Assembly (NCBI RefSeq): GCF_014926405.1
Contig: NZ_JACXXJ020000005.1
Coordinates: forward strand, 1,369,001 to 1,433,000
Length of the DNA: 64,000 nt
Reading direction: 5' to 3'
Origin: Agrobacterium vitis
Lineage (GTDB): Bacteria; Pseudomonadota; Alphaproteobacteria; Rhizobiales; Rhizobiaceae
Shown: piece after piece, positions 1 to 8,760 of the stretch
Layout of the letters: each line of letters begins with the position of its first letter
Position numbering within the stretch: position 1 is the stretch's first letter
The notes under the pieces: generated by a model
What the model was told of the DNA's origin: nothing
Seen by the model: only the letters and a program-made list of their open reading frames with translations
Database searches by the model: none
Translations under genes and position numbers: made by a program

Positions 1-617
1 CCGATATCGTAGATCTCCACCGTGCCGCAGAGCGAACGTCCCGGTAACAGCACATGTCCCGGCTTTCTTGCCATGAATGTCACCGTATGGGCTGCCTGAA
101 ACGCCACCGGGCGGGGCTGGCCCGTGCGGCCATCGACACCGGAAGGCAGATCGACCGCGACAACGGCAATACCGACCCGATTGACCCGCTCGATCAGTTC
201 TGTCGCCGGCAAAGGCAAGTCGCGCGCGAGGCCTGCTCCGAACAAAGCGTCTACCACCAGATCCCCCTGCTGGGGATCATAAAGCGCCAGCGGTTCGGTC
301 TTGCCCCGATAATCCGCAAACGCGAGAGCAGCATCTCCATTCAACTTTTCCGGCTCGCCCAGGTAAAAGACCTGCACCAAAACCCCGGATTGACGCAGCG
401 CTTCAGCCGCAACATAGCCGTCACCGCCATTGTTTCCCGGCCCACACAGCACCGCCACCCTCAGCGCCTGGGGGAAAAGCCGGAGTGCCGCCGCCGCAAC
501 GCCAGAACCGGCCTTGCGCATCAGGCCATAACTATCAATGCCCGAGTTGGCCGCATCACGGTCCACCAGCGCCATGGAAGAGGGAGAAATCAAGTGATGA
601 AAAGATGTTTGCATCAT
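1..617 (-). CDS. nnrD: NAD(P)H-hydrate epimerase / dehydratase, N-terminal part (runs off window)
   Basis: Reading the minus strand from an ATG-ATG pair at 617/614 gives an open frame to the window edge. About 40-70 residues in is the glycine-rich motif GPGNNGGDGYVAA, the signature of the YjeF N-terminal epimerase domain, which acts on the damaged cofactors NADHX and NADPHX. Later VDLPSGVDGRTG and FMARKPGHVLLPGR also fit this family. In rhizobia this domain is normally fused to a C-terminal ATP/ADP-dependent dehydratase; that half lies outside the window, so the fusion is inferred. No convincing ribosome binding site precedes the ATGs, and an internal ATG at about 575 is possible, but the LISPSSMALVD stretch before it matches the usual family start, so I prefer 617. 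The gene is divergent from glnB. Confidence 0.88.
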   Translation of the reverse strand, partial: MMQTSFHHLISPSSMALVDRDAANSGIDSYGLMRKAGSGVAAAALRLFPQALRVAVLCGPGNNGGDGYVAAEALRQSGVLVQVFYLGEPEKLNGDAALAFADYRGKTEPLALYDPQQGDLVVDALFGAGLARDLPLPATELIERVNRVGIAVVAVDLPSGVDGRTGQPRPVAFQAAHTVTFMARKPGHVLLPGRSLCGTVEIYDI

Positions 618-785
618 GCAAATATCAAATCGAAAGCCGAACCAAACGGCAATGGCGTTGAGGAAATTAATATTGGATATTTATTGTGCATTTGCCTGTT
701 GAACTAGCATGAATTTATGCAAAAAATCTGCGCAATTCATAAAATCAGCAAAAAATTCAATCTGACTAATTCTCACAAAAAATAG

Positions 786-1292
<507 letters not shown>

Positions 1293-1353
1293 ATGCGGCC
1301 CGGCTGAGGGAGGTCGGGTCTTATAATCGTCATCAAATCGAGGAACAAACCTA

Positions 1354-2763
1354 ATGACGACCGCACAGGATATTCTTAAACAAATCAAAGACAACGACGT
1401 AAAATTTGTCGATCTCAGGTTCACCGACCCCAAGGGCAAGTTGCAGCACGTCACCATGGACATCGTCTGTGTCGATGAAGACATGTTCGCCGATGGCGTC
1501 ATGTTCGACGGCTCCTCCATCGCAGGCTGGAAGGCGATCAACGAATCCGACATGGTGCTGATGCCAGACGTGGAAACGGTGCATATGGACCCGTTCTTCG
1601 CCCAGTCGACCATGGTCATTCTCTGCGATATTCTCGATCCGGTTTCCGGTGAAGCCTATAACCGCGATCCGCGCGGCACGGCCAAGAAGGCGGAAGCCTA
1701 TCTCAAGGCGTCGGGTATCGGCGACACGGCATTTTTTGGCCCGGAAGCTGAATTCTTCATTTTCGATGACGTGAAATACAAGGCCGATCCTTACAATACC
1801 GGCTTCAAGCTCGATTCCACCGAATTGCCGTCCAACGACGATACCGACTATGAAACCGGCAATCTCGGCCACCGTCCGCGCGTCAAGGGCGGCTATTTCC
1901 CGGTTCCGCCGATCGACAGCTGCCAGGACATGCGCTCGGAAATGCTGACGGTTCTGTCCGAAATGGGCGTGACCGTCGAAAAGCACCACCACGAAGTCGC
2001 CGCCGCCCAGCACGAGCTTGGCATCAAGTTCGATACGCTGGTGCGCAACGCCGACAAGATGCAGATCTATAAATATGTCGTGCATCAGGTTGCCAATGCC
2101 TATGGCAAGACCGCAACCTTCATGCCGAAGCCGATCTTTGGCGACAATGGCTCGGGCATGCATGTGCATCAGTCGATCTGGAAGGATGGCAAGCCAACCT
2201 TCGCCGGTGATGAATATGCCGGTCTGTCGGAAAGCTGCCTCTACTACATTGGCGGCATCATCAAGCATGCCAAGGCACTGAATGCCTTCACCAACCCCTC
2301 GACCAACTCCTACAAGCGTCTGGTGCCTGGCTATGAAGCACCGGTTCTGCTGGCCTATTCCGCCCGCAACCGTTCTGCTTCCTGCCGCATTCCGTTCGGC
2401 TCCAATCCGAAGGCAAAGCGCGTCGAAGTCCGCTTCCCTGACCCGACCGCCAACCCCTATCTCGGTTTTGCCGCCATGCTGATGGCTGGTCTCGATGGTA
2501 TCAAGAACAAGATCCATCCTGGCAAGGCCATGGACAAGGATCTCTACGACCTGCCGCCGAAGGAATTGAAGAAGATCCCGACGGTTTGCGCCTCGTTGCG
2601 CGAAGCGCTGGAAAGCCTCGACAAGGATCGCAAGTTCCTGACCGCCGGCGGCGTCTTCGACGACGACCAGATCGACGCCTTCATCGACATCAAGATGCAG
2701 GAAGTCATGCGTTACGATATGACACCTCATCCGGTGGAATACGACATGTACTACTCGGTCTGA
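1354..2763 (+). CDS. glnA: Glutamine synthetase type I
   Basis: This cytoplasmic enzyme joins ammonia to glutamate using ATP. The 469-residue product has the normal type I length. Visible family marks are [11 protein letters not shown] near the N-terminus, the ATP/metal-site block [28 protein letters not shown], and the adenylylation loop with a tyrosine at residue 398 in KDLYDLPP, which shows that the enzyme can be switched off by GlnE. It follows glnB in one transcription unit and ends in a strong intrinsic terminator. Expression is expected to follow the sigma-54 promoter upstream of glnB, although an additional promoter in the 61-base gap is not excluded. Confidence 0.98.
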   Translation: MTTAQDILKQIKDNDVKFVDLRFTDPKGKLQHVTMDIVCVDEDMFADGVMFDGSSIAGWKAINESDMVLMPDVETVHMDPFFAQSTMVILCDILDPVSGEAYNRDPRGTAKKAEAYLKASGIGDTAFFGPEAEFFIFDDVKYKADPYNTGFKLDSTELPSNDDTDYETGNLGHRPRVKGGYFPVPPIDSCQDMRSEMLTVLSEMGVTVEKHHHEVAAAQHELGIKFDTLVRNADKMQIYKYVVHQVANAYGKTATFMPKPIFGDNGSGMHVHQSIWKDGKPTFAGDEYAGLSESCLYYIGGIIKHAKALNAFTNPSTNSYKRLVPGYEAPVLLAYSARNRSASCRIPFGSNPKAKRVEVRFPDPTANPYLGFAAMLMAGLDGIKNKIHPGKAMDKDLYDLPPKELKKIPTVCASLREALESLDKDRKFLTAGGVFDDDQIDAFIDIKMQEVMRYDMTPHPVEYDMYYSV

Positions 2764-2777
2764 TCCGATCGACACCA

Positions 2778-2806
2778 AAGCCGGCAGCAACCCTGCCGGC
2801 TTTTTT
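2778..2806 (+). terminator. Intrinsic terminator after glnA
   Basis: Arms GCCGGCAG (2780-2787) and CTGCCGGC (2793-2800) form an 8-bp perfect stem with a 5-base loop, followed at once by six T residues. It closes the glnB-glnA unit. Confidence 0.93.
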
Positions 2807-2899
2807 ATTGCAGTATCATTGGTATTTTTTGCAATTGCACATCTCGTTAAACCGGGCGGCCATGCCTCAGCCGTTTTGTGACAAAACCATGTCGAGACC

Positions 2900-2930
2900 C
2901 TTGATGTTCGTTGTCCCGTTTCCCAAATAT
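2900..2930 (+). promoter_or_regulatory. Possible heat-shock (RpoH) promoter of hspQ
   Basis: CTTGA at 2900-2904 is followed, after about 17 bases, by CCCAAATAT at 2922-2930, about 20 bases before the hspQ start. This loosely resembles the alphaproteobacterial RpoH pattern (CTTG, then a CCNNATNT-like -10). The spacing is slightly long and the -10 imperfect, so this is a weak call supported mainly by the heat-shock nature of the downstream gene. Confidence 0.25.
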
Positions 2931-2951
2931 TTGACGAAAGGAAACAAAGCC

Positions 2952-3281
2952 ATGAAACAACGCAACGCAAAGTTTGGAATCGGTGACATTGTTCGTCACA
3001 AGGTATTTCCGTTTCGCGGCGTCGTTTTCGACGTCGATCCGGAATTCGCCAATACGGAAGAATGGTGGAACGCGATCCCCGCAGAATTGCGGCCCAGCAA
3101 GGATCAGCCCTTCTATCACCTGTTGGCTGAAAATGCCGAGACGGAATACGTCGCCTACGTCTCCGAACAAAATCTGGAGACAGACGAAAGCGGCGAACCG
3201 CTGCGCAATCCGCATATCAACCAGATCTTCGTGGAAGAGCAGGCCGGTCATTACAAGCCGCGGATGAATTTGGCTCACTGA
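2952..3281 (+). CDS. hspQ: Heat shock protein HspQ
   Basis: The 109-residue product matches HspQ (YccV-like, hemimethylated-DNA-binding fold): KFGIGDIVRHKVFPFRGVVF near the N-terminus, then EEWWNAIP, FYHLLAEN and a C-terminal NPHINQIF. In enterobacteria HspQ was described first as limiting DnaA levels and later as a specificity factor for Lon protease; the role here is by homology. The ATG at 2952 is preceded by an AAAGGAAA ribosome binding site; upstream in-frame starts give non-conserved sequence. It is a single-gene unit between the glnA terminator and a bidirectional terminator shared with the convergent ialB-like gene. Confidence 0.93.
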   Translation: MKQRNAKFGIGDIVRHKVFPFRGVVFDVDPEFANTEEWWNAIPAELRPSKDQPFYHLLAENAETEYVAYVSEQNLETDESGEPLRNPHINQIFVEEQAGHYKPRMNLAH

Positions 3282-3302
3282 TCAGTTGATAATTATATCC
3301 TA

Positions 3303-3341
3303 TAAAAAAAAGCCCCGGTTTAACGACCGGGGCTTTTTTTT
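3303..3341. terminator. Bidirectional terminator between hspQ and the ialB-like gene
   Basis: AAAGCCCCGGT and ACCGGGGCTTT form a long GC-rich stem, flanked by an A-run on the left and a T-run on the right, so it can end transcription from both convergent genes. Confidence 0.93.
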
Positions 3342-3364
3342 CAATGAAGCAAGGGAATAACCGA

Positions 3365-4000
3365 TTATTTGGTTTCCTTGGCGGCCTTCTGGGCGTCTTC
3401 CAGGGCCTTCTGCGATTCTTCATTCTTCTTCTGCATGGCTTCTTCCAACAGACGTTGGCGCTCCTGTGCCTGGGACTGGGTGATAGCCGGACCATCGTAG
3501 GAACCGGTAAAGCCATCCAGCGAAATCTTGATCGGGTTTGGAACGCGGCGGAAGTTCATCGATGTGAACACCACGTCATGGCCCTTCTTCAGGCTGGCAA
3601 TCATCGCGTCCGTCAGCGGAATTTCAGCTGTGCAACGGTCCGGGAAGCAGACGGCGTAATCGATCTTCTGGCCCTTGCCGCCATCGATCTGCAAAACGAC
3701 GCCCGGAGGGACGAGCCGTGCGGAAGGCACGGAAACCTGCATCAGCTTGCGGTTCATCTTGCCTTCGATGGAGATGATCGCCACGGCGATAATCATCTGG
3801 CGGTTCTGCGCGACCTGAATGTTCTGCACCGTGCAGATATCGTTGTCTTCCTGCTTGGCGCAGGTCTTGAACCAACCCTGCGGCGGCAAGCCGGCATCGC
3901 CAGCGGGCTGCTGCTGGGCAAAAGATGCGCCAGCAAAGCCAGTGGAGAGAACGAGAGCGGAGAGTGCCGCACGCGCGGTTTTGGCTGCTGTAAACGTCAT
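3365..4000 (-). CDS. Invasion-associated locus B (IalB) family periplasmic protein
   Basis: The 211-residue product starts with a Sec signal peptide (charged start, hydrophobic core, cleavage expected after ASFAQ at about residue 29). The mature part carries GWFKTCAKQ, DICTVQN, a long beta-rich centre and VCFPDRCTAEIPL, giving four conserved cysteines typical of the IalB family (named from Bartonella invasion, but common in harmless rhizobia). The C-terminus is a Gln/Lys/Glu-rich charged helix (from about residue 180), an extension beyond the core domain. Function in this organism is not known; an envelope role is likely. It is a single gene convergent with hspQ. Confidence 0.88.
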   Translation of the reverse strand: MTFTAAKTARAALSALVLSTGFAGASFAQQQPAGDAGLPPQGWFKTCAKQEDNDICTVQNIQVAQNRQMIIAVAIISIEGKMNRKLMQVSVPSARLVPPGVVLQIDGGKGQKIDYAVCFPDRCTAEIPLTDAMIASLKKGHDVVFTSMNFRRVPNPIKISLDGFTGSYDGPAITQSQAQERQRLLEEAMQKKNEESQKALEDAQKAAKETK

Positions 4001-4350
4001 AACGAGATCCGTCTCCTGAAAACTTTTGTCGAACCGAAGTTCTCACCCGATTAGATCGGCCTATTCGTTCATCCCCTGGGTTTTAAATGAGGCAAATAGA
4101 TGACCCGATGTGTGTGGTGATCCTGTTACAGCGCATCGCCGCGAATATCCAGTGCTTCTTTGGTGTTTGGCAGAGATGCATCCAATTTGTGGAACGATTG
4201 AGCGCGCGCGACATTTGTTTTACTGGACAATTCCACCCAGTCACTTACATGGCGCTTCCATGGCAGGAATTGTGCCATAGCGGTTGGCTTTCCGGCAGTT
4301 CGTGATAATTTGCCGCGAAATTTAAAATACTGATCTCGAGAGGAAATGGT
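4001..4350. other. Intergenic region between divergent ialB-like and peptide-binding genes
   Basis: About 350 bases with no convincing gene. It must hold promoters for both flanking genes. A GAGAGGAAA ribosome binding site lies just before the TTG start at 4351. No conserved RNA motif or strong hairpin was recognised. Confidence 0.5.
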
Positions 4351-6177
4351 TTGCGGCGTCTTTTGTCGACCCTGCTGGTCTTGGTCCTGCCGTTCTGCGG
4401 CGTGTTTGCCGCATCGGCTACCTTGGCCGAGCCCGTCAATGCCATATCCATGTATGGCAAGCCCACCCTGCCCGCCGATTACAAGCACCTGCCTTACGTC
4501 AACCCTGACGTGAAAAAGGGTGGCCGGATTTCCTACGGCGTGGTTGGCACGTTCGACAGCTTCAACCCCTTTGTCATCAAGGGCATGCGCACAACGGCGC
4601 GCGGCATCTGGGACCCGGAATACGGCAACCTGTTCTACGAAACGCTGATGACGCGCTCGGCCGGCGAACCCTACACGCTCTACGGTCTTCTGGCGCAAAG
4701 CGTCGAGTGGGATGATGCCCGCAGCTTCATCCAGTTCAACCTCAACCCCAAGGCCCGCTGGCACGATGGCCAGCCCGTGACGCCGGATGACGTGATTTTC
4801 ACGCTCCAGATCCTCCAGCAGAAAGGCCGTGCGCCTTTCGACAAGCGGTTGAATGGCGTCGCCAAGATGGAAAAGGTTGGCGAGCATAGTGTCCGCTTCA
4901 CCTTCAACGACAAGGCCGACCGGGAAATTCCGCTGCTTCTGGCCTATGCAACACCGATCCTGCCGAAGCATGCCATCGACCCGGACCTTTTCGAACAGTC
5001 GTCGCTGAATGTGCCTGTTGGCTCCGGCCCCTATAAGATCAAGGATATCCGCCCCGGCGAGCGGATTACCTATCAGCGCGACCCGAATTATTGGGGCAAG
5101 GATCTTCCCTCGAAGGTGGGTTTCGATAATTACGACGAAGTCAGCGTAACCTATTTTTTGCAGGACAGCACCCTGTTCGAAGCCTTCAAGAAGGGTGAGA
5201 TCGATCTTTACCCTGATGGTGATTCGGCCCATTGGCTGCGGGCTTATAATTTCCCCGCAGCCGTGAATGGCGATGTTGTGCGCGAGACCTTTACCCCGCA
5301 AAAACCGACGGGCATGCTGGGATTCGTGTTCAACACCCGCCGCCCGATCTTTGCCGATGTGAAGGTGCGCGAGGCGCTGACGCTCGCCTTCGACTTCGAG
5401 TGGGTCAACAAAAACATCTACGGCAATGCGTTCAAGCGAATCCAGAGTTACTGGCAGAATTCGCCGCTCGGCGCCTTTGGCCATGCCGCCGACGACCGCG
5501 AACTGGCAATCCTTGGCAATGCGCGCAACACGATTGCCCCGGAAATCCTGGCGGGCACCTATACATTGCCGATTTCCGATGGTTCGGGCGCCGACCGTAA
5601 TATTCTGCGCCAGGCCGTCGCGTTGCTCAGCCAGGCTGGATATTCGATCAATGATGGAAAAATGGTCGATGCCCAGGGCAAGCCACTGTCCTTCGAGGTC
5701 ATGACCCAGAATGCCGGCCAGGAGAAAATGGCGCTTGCCTATCAGCGCACCCTAAGGCTGATCGGCATCGGCATGACCATCCGGACGGTGGATGATGCGC
5801 AATATCAGGCGCGCTCCAACAGCTTCGATTATGACATGGTCGTCATGGCCTATCCTTCGACGCTGGCTCCCGGTATTGAACAATTCAACCGCTGGGGTTC
5901 CGTTGCCCGAGATCGGCAGAGCAGTTTCAATTATGCCGGGGTGGCCAATCCGGATATCGACCGGGTGCTGAACACCATGGTCAATGCCAGAAGCCTGGAG
6001 GACTATCAGGCCAGCGTGCGGGCCCTCGATCGCCTTCTGGTGGCGGGGCATTATGTGGTGCCACTCTATTATAATGGCGAGCAATGGCTGGCGCGCTGGA
6101 AGCGAATCGCAAGGCCTGACCAAGTGCCGATGCTGGGCTATCAGCTCCCCACGTGGTGGGACGCCAGGGCGCAATGA
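4351..6177 (+). CDS. ABC transporter periplasmic substrate-binding protein (family 5, YejA-like)
   Basis: The 608-residue product has an N-terminal signal peptide (LLSTLLVLVLPFCGVFAASATLAE) and the family 5 peptide/nickel/microcin C-binding fold: a KKGGRISYG start, FNPFVIKGM, an ARWHDGQPVTPDDVIFT block and VPVGSGPYKI. Length and sequence fit the YejA group, which feeds the YejBEF permease. No permease or ATPase gene is next to it, so its partner must lie elsewhere. The start is a TTG at 4351: a good GAGAGGAAA ribosome binding site precedes it, no ATG or GTG lies upstream in frame, and the signal peptide begins here. The short gap to the downstream oxidoreductase would allow co-transcription. 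Confidence 0.88.
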   Translation: MRRLLSTLLVLVLPFCGVFAASATLAEPVNAISMYGKPTLPADYKHLPYVNPDVKKGGRISYGVVGTFDSFNPFVIKGMRTTARGIWDPEYGNLFYETLMTRSAGEPYTLYGLLAQSVEWDDARSFIQFNLNPKARWHDGQPVTPDDVIFTLQILQQKGRAPFDKRLNGVAKMEKVGEHSVRFTFNDKADREIPLLLAYATPILPKHAIDPDLFEQSSLNVPVGSGPYKIKDIRPGERITYQRDPNYWGKDLPSKVGFDNYDEVSVTYFLQDSTLFEAFKKGEIDLYPDGDSAHWLRAYNFPAAVNGDVVRETFTPQKPTGMLGFVFNTRRPIFADVKVREALTLAFDFEWVNKNIYGNAFKRIQSYWQNSPLGAFGHAADDRELAILGNARNTIAPEILAGTYTLPISDGSGADRNILRQAVALLSQAGYSINDGKMVDAQGKPLSFEVMTQNAGQEKMALAYQRTLRLIGIGMTIRTVDDAQYQARSNSFDYDMVVMAYPSTLAPGIEQFNRWGSVARDRQSSFNYAGVANPDIDRVLNTMVNARSLEDYQASVRALDRLLVAGHYVVPLYYNGEQWLARWKRIARPDQVPMLGYQLPTWWDARAQ

Positions 6178-6252
6178 ATTCAACCACCGTGCGCTGACTG
6201 CGCACGGATCTGCGGCGTGTCATCGCTGCCACATACCGATGGAGACCCTTTC

Positions 6253-6924
6253 ATGCAACGCATTACCATCGATCTCGTGTCCGATGTCGTCTGCCCGTGG
6301 TGCTATCTGGGCAAGGCCCGGCTGGACCTGGCCATTGCCGAGGTGCAGGACACTGTTAGTATCGACGTCAACTGGCGCCCTTACCGGCTCAATCCGGACT
6401 ATCCGCCCGAAGGCGTTGATCAGCAAGCGGAACTCACCAAGAAGTTTGGCGGCAAGGAAAACATGGACCGCAGCCTTCAGAAATTGGCCGAGCTTGGCCG
6501 CGAGGTTGGCATTGCCTTCAATTTCGATGCGGTTAAGATCGGTCCCAATACGCTGGACGCGCATCGGCTGATCCATTGGGCAGGACTGGAAAGCCGTGAA
6601 GCGCAGGGTGCCGTGGTCTCAGGCCTGTTCAAGGCATTTTTCGAGGATGGTCGCAATCTCGGCGACCATGCCGTCCTGCTGGATATTGTCCAGGAGGCTG
6701 GGCTGGACCGCAAGGTGATGCAGGCCCTGCTGGCAGGCGATGCCGATAAGGACATGGTCATCGATGAAATCGACGCCGCCCAGAAGATGGGCGTCAATGG
6801 CGTGCCTTTCTTCATCATCGACCAGAAATATGCCGTGAGTGGCGCCCAGCCGACAGACGTTCTGGCCAATGCCCTGCGCGACATCGCCGCTGAAAAGGCA
6901 GTCGAACAGTCGAAACTGAATTGA
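6253..6924 (+). CDS. DsbA-family oxidoreductase (FrnE-like)
   Basis: The product has 223 residues in the thioredoxin fold with the DsbA-type helical insert. The CPWC motif sits at residues 14-17 (SDVVCPWCYLG), and GVNGVPFFII near the C-terminus supplies the cis-proline loop. There is no signal peptide, so it acts in the cytoplasm, as the FrnE group does; FrnE members are associated with polyketide biosynthesis or oxidative stress, and 2-hydroxychromene-2-carboxylate isomerases share the fold but usually lack this CxxC. The ATG at 6253 is chosen over an in-frame start at 6217 because the shared family begins with the beta-strand ITIDLVSD. The exact substrate is unknown. Confidence 0.87.
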   Translation: MQRITIDLVSDVVCPWCYLGKARLDLAIAEVQDTVSIDVNWRPYRLNPDYPPEGVDQQAELTKKFGGKENMDRSLQKLAELGREVGIAFNFDAVKIGPNTLDAHRLIHWAGLESREAQGAVVSGLFKAFFEDGRNLGDHAVLLDIVQEAGLDRKVMQALLAGDADKDMVIDEIDAAQKMGVNGVPFFIIDQKYAVSGAQPTDVLANALRDIAAEKAVEQSKLN

Positions 6925-7016
6925 CGCAACGCAATATCGGCCATACTCACGAGAGGCCCCTGCCGGTGGAAACCTGATGACGGATTTCCCCGGCCAAACT
7001 CCAGGACGACCCGCTC

Positions 7017-7940
7017 GTGACCTCCGATACGACACCTCGCGGCCTTGCGCTCGCTTTTGCGGCCTTTGCCGCCTTCGCCATCAGCGATGCATCGGTCAAA
7101 CTCGTTGATGGACGAATCAGTCCGTTCGAATCGGCCTTCTTCGGATCGCTGTTCGGTCTGGCTGCCCTGCCATTTCTGCTGAAGCGCGGCGATTCGCTGA
7201 CGGATGTGTTCAGGACCTCAAACCTGAAGCTCTGGCTGCTGCGGTTCGTCGCGTCAGGCACCAGTGCCATTGGGGCGGTGACAGCCTTCACGCATCTGTC
7301 GATGGCCGAGGCCTTCTGTCTGATTTTCCTTTTGCCCTGCTTCGTCACCATCATGTCGGTGGTGTTCCTCAAGGAACAGGTCGGCATGCGCCGCTGGAGC
7401 GCCGTCATCATCGGTTTTATCGGCGTGCTAGTGGTGCTGCGTCCGGGTTTCAGGGAATTGTCGATCGGCCATCTCGGCGCTGTCATCGGCGGGTTGGGTG
7501 GGGCGATTTCCATCGTCGTCTACCGCGCCATCGGCCCGCGTGAAAAATCCACATCGCTTTACGGTGCTGGCGCCTTCGGCACCATCATCATTTCCGGCAT
7601 CGCCATGCTGCCCGCTTTCTCCTGGCCGCAAGGAACGGACTGGCTGCTCTTGCTCAGCTACGGCCTGTTTGCTGCCCTTGCCACTGTGCTGATGATGCTG
7701 GCAACCCGCTTTGCGCCTGCGGCCGTGCTGGGACCTGCACAATATAGCCAGATGCTCTGGGCCATTCTGTTTGGCTACCTGATCTTCGGCGACCATGTCG
7801 ATCTACCCATGCTGGTCGGCATCACCCTGATCATCGGCTCCGGCCTGATTACCCTGATGCGGGAAAGAACCAAGGGCGTCCCCCTCCCACCCGCCGTCGC
7901 CTCCGGCCCGCAGGCCAGCCTAGCGGTGGAAGACGAGTAA
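7017..7940 (+). CDS. DMT-superfamily (EamA) inner-membrane transporter
   Basis: The 307-residue product shows about ten hydrophobic segments in two EamA repeats, the pattern of the drug/metabolite transporter superfamily. The first repeat begins ALAFAAFAAFAISDASVKLVDG and the second has GAVIGGLGGAISIVVYRAIG. The substrate cannot be told from sequence; members export amino acids, purines, drugs or other small molecules. The start is a GTG at 7017; the nearby ATG at 6977 is in a different frame. The stop overlaps the start of the next gene by one base, implying translational coupling. Confidence 0.85.
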   Translation: MTSDTTPRGLALAFAAFAAFAISDASVKLVDGRISPFESAFFGSLFGLAALPFLLKRGDSLTDVFRTSNLKLWLLRFVASGTSAIGAVTAFTHLSMAEAFCLIFLLPCFVTIMSVVFLKEQVGMRRWSAVIIGFIGVLVVLRPGFRELSIGHLGAVIGGLGGAISIVVYRAIGPREKSTSLYGAGAFGTIIISGIAMLPAFSWPQGTDWLLLLSYGLFAALATVLMMLATRFAPAAVLGPAQYSQMLWAILFGYLIFGDHVDLPMLVGITLIIGSGLITLMRERTKGVPLPPAVASGPQASLAVEDE

Positions 7941-8710
7941 TGCTGCATTGCTCTCGTTCTACCGCTTTTCTGCTGGCCACGACTGTTTTTTGTCTGGCTT
8001 TCATCTCTTGCACCCCGTCACGGGCAAACGCCCGTCAAACGGTAATAGTCAAGACCACGCAGGGCGACATCGCAATAGAGACGTTCGAAAGGCGCGCACC
8101 TCAGAAGCGCCCAGCCGCTATCATCCTGAGCGGTAGCAAAGGCTTCCGATCAGCAGCCTATGACGATCTTGCTCAAAGTCTCGATAAGGCAGGGCTTGAT
8201 GCCTATCTGGTTCATGCCGTTTCAGACGCAGATTTGACTGCCATTGGCCATGCGAAGGGTGCGGCAGGCCGCATCCAATATTACACAAGCCACATAGCCC
8301 GATGGAGCGCTGCTGTCCGGGATGTTCTACTGTTTCTCAAGAGACAATCTCCAGAGAACCGGAAAATCGGCGTTCTCGGAATTTCGCTGGGCGCGCAAAT
8401 CGCCATCACCGCAACGGTAAACCGGCAAGCTGCCAATGCCCTGGTGCTCGTGGACGGTGGCTTTCCCGCTGGTTATTCTCAATCCGTTCGCACGGCTCCT
8501 CCCCTCCTGGTCGTCTGGGGGAGCGAAGACCGTGTATTTCCTGTCTCGATGGCAAGAGCATTATCAGAACAGGCCAAATCCCTAGGAACCGAGACTGAAC
8601 TCTCAATATTTGATGGCGGAAGCCATGACTTTTTTCTGAAACCAGAAACATCCCTGGCGAAACAAGCCCACGAACGGGCTGCCCGTTTTCTTGCCGAGCG
8701 GTTGAAATAG
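7940..8710 (+). CDS. Exported alpha/beta hydrolase, probable lipoprotein
   Basis: The 256-residue product has an N-terminal hydrophobic signal with a lipobox-like FISC (cysteine 24), so it may be a lipoprotein or at least periplasmic. The catalytic triad of a dienelactone-hydrolase-like alpha/beta hydrolase is visible: GISLG with serine 149, aspartate 197 in VWGSEDRVFP and histidine 229 in GGSHDFF. The substrate is unknown. The start codon shares one base with the stop of the preceding transporter, so the two genes are probably an operon; a transporter paired with an esterase suggests handling of an ester or lactone, but that is only inference. Confidence 0.8.
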   Translation: MLHCSRSTAFLLATTVFCLAFISCTPSRANARQTVIVKTTQGDIAIETFERRAPQKRPAAIILSGSKGFRSAAYDDLAQSLDKAGLDAYLVHAVSDADLTAIGHAKGAAGRIQYYTSHIARWSAAVRDVLLFLKRQSPENRKIGVLGISLGAQIAITATVNRQAANALVLVDGGFPAGYSQSVRTAPPLLVVWGSEDRVFPVSMARALSEQAKSLGTETELSIFDGGSHDFFLKPETSLAKQAHERAARFLAERLK

Positions 8711-8733
8711 ACTCTGCCAGGGAAAGTAGTCTG

Positions 8734-8755
8734 GAGGCGGTCGATGGACCGCCTC
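8734..8755. terminator. Hairpin between the hydrolase gene and mfd
   Basis: GAGGCGGTC and GACCGCCTC form a perfect 9-bp stem with a 4-base loop between two convergent genes. No T-run follows on either strand, so it may be a weak or RNA-stabilising terminator. Confidence 0.6.
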
Positions 8756-8760
8756 TGCTC

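Noticed and set aside
54..707. Plus-strand 217-residue open frame at the left end
   Set aside because: It is the shadow of the minus-strand YjeF-domain gene, which has the real motif GPGNNGGDG; the plus-strand product is Arg/Gln/His-rich without domain.
1351..2970. 539-residue minus-strand frame opposite glnA
   Set aside because: Antisense shadow of glnA; composition is typical of reverse-frame translation in GC-rich coding DNA.
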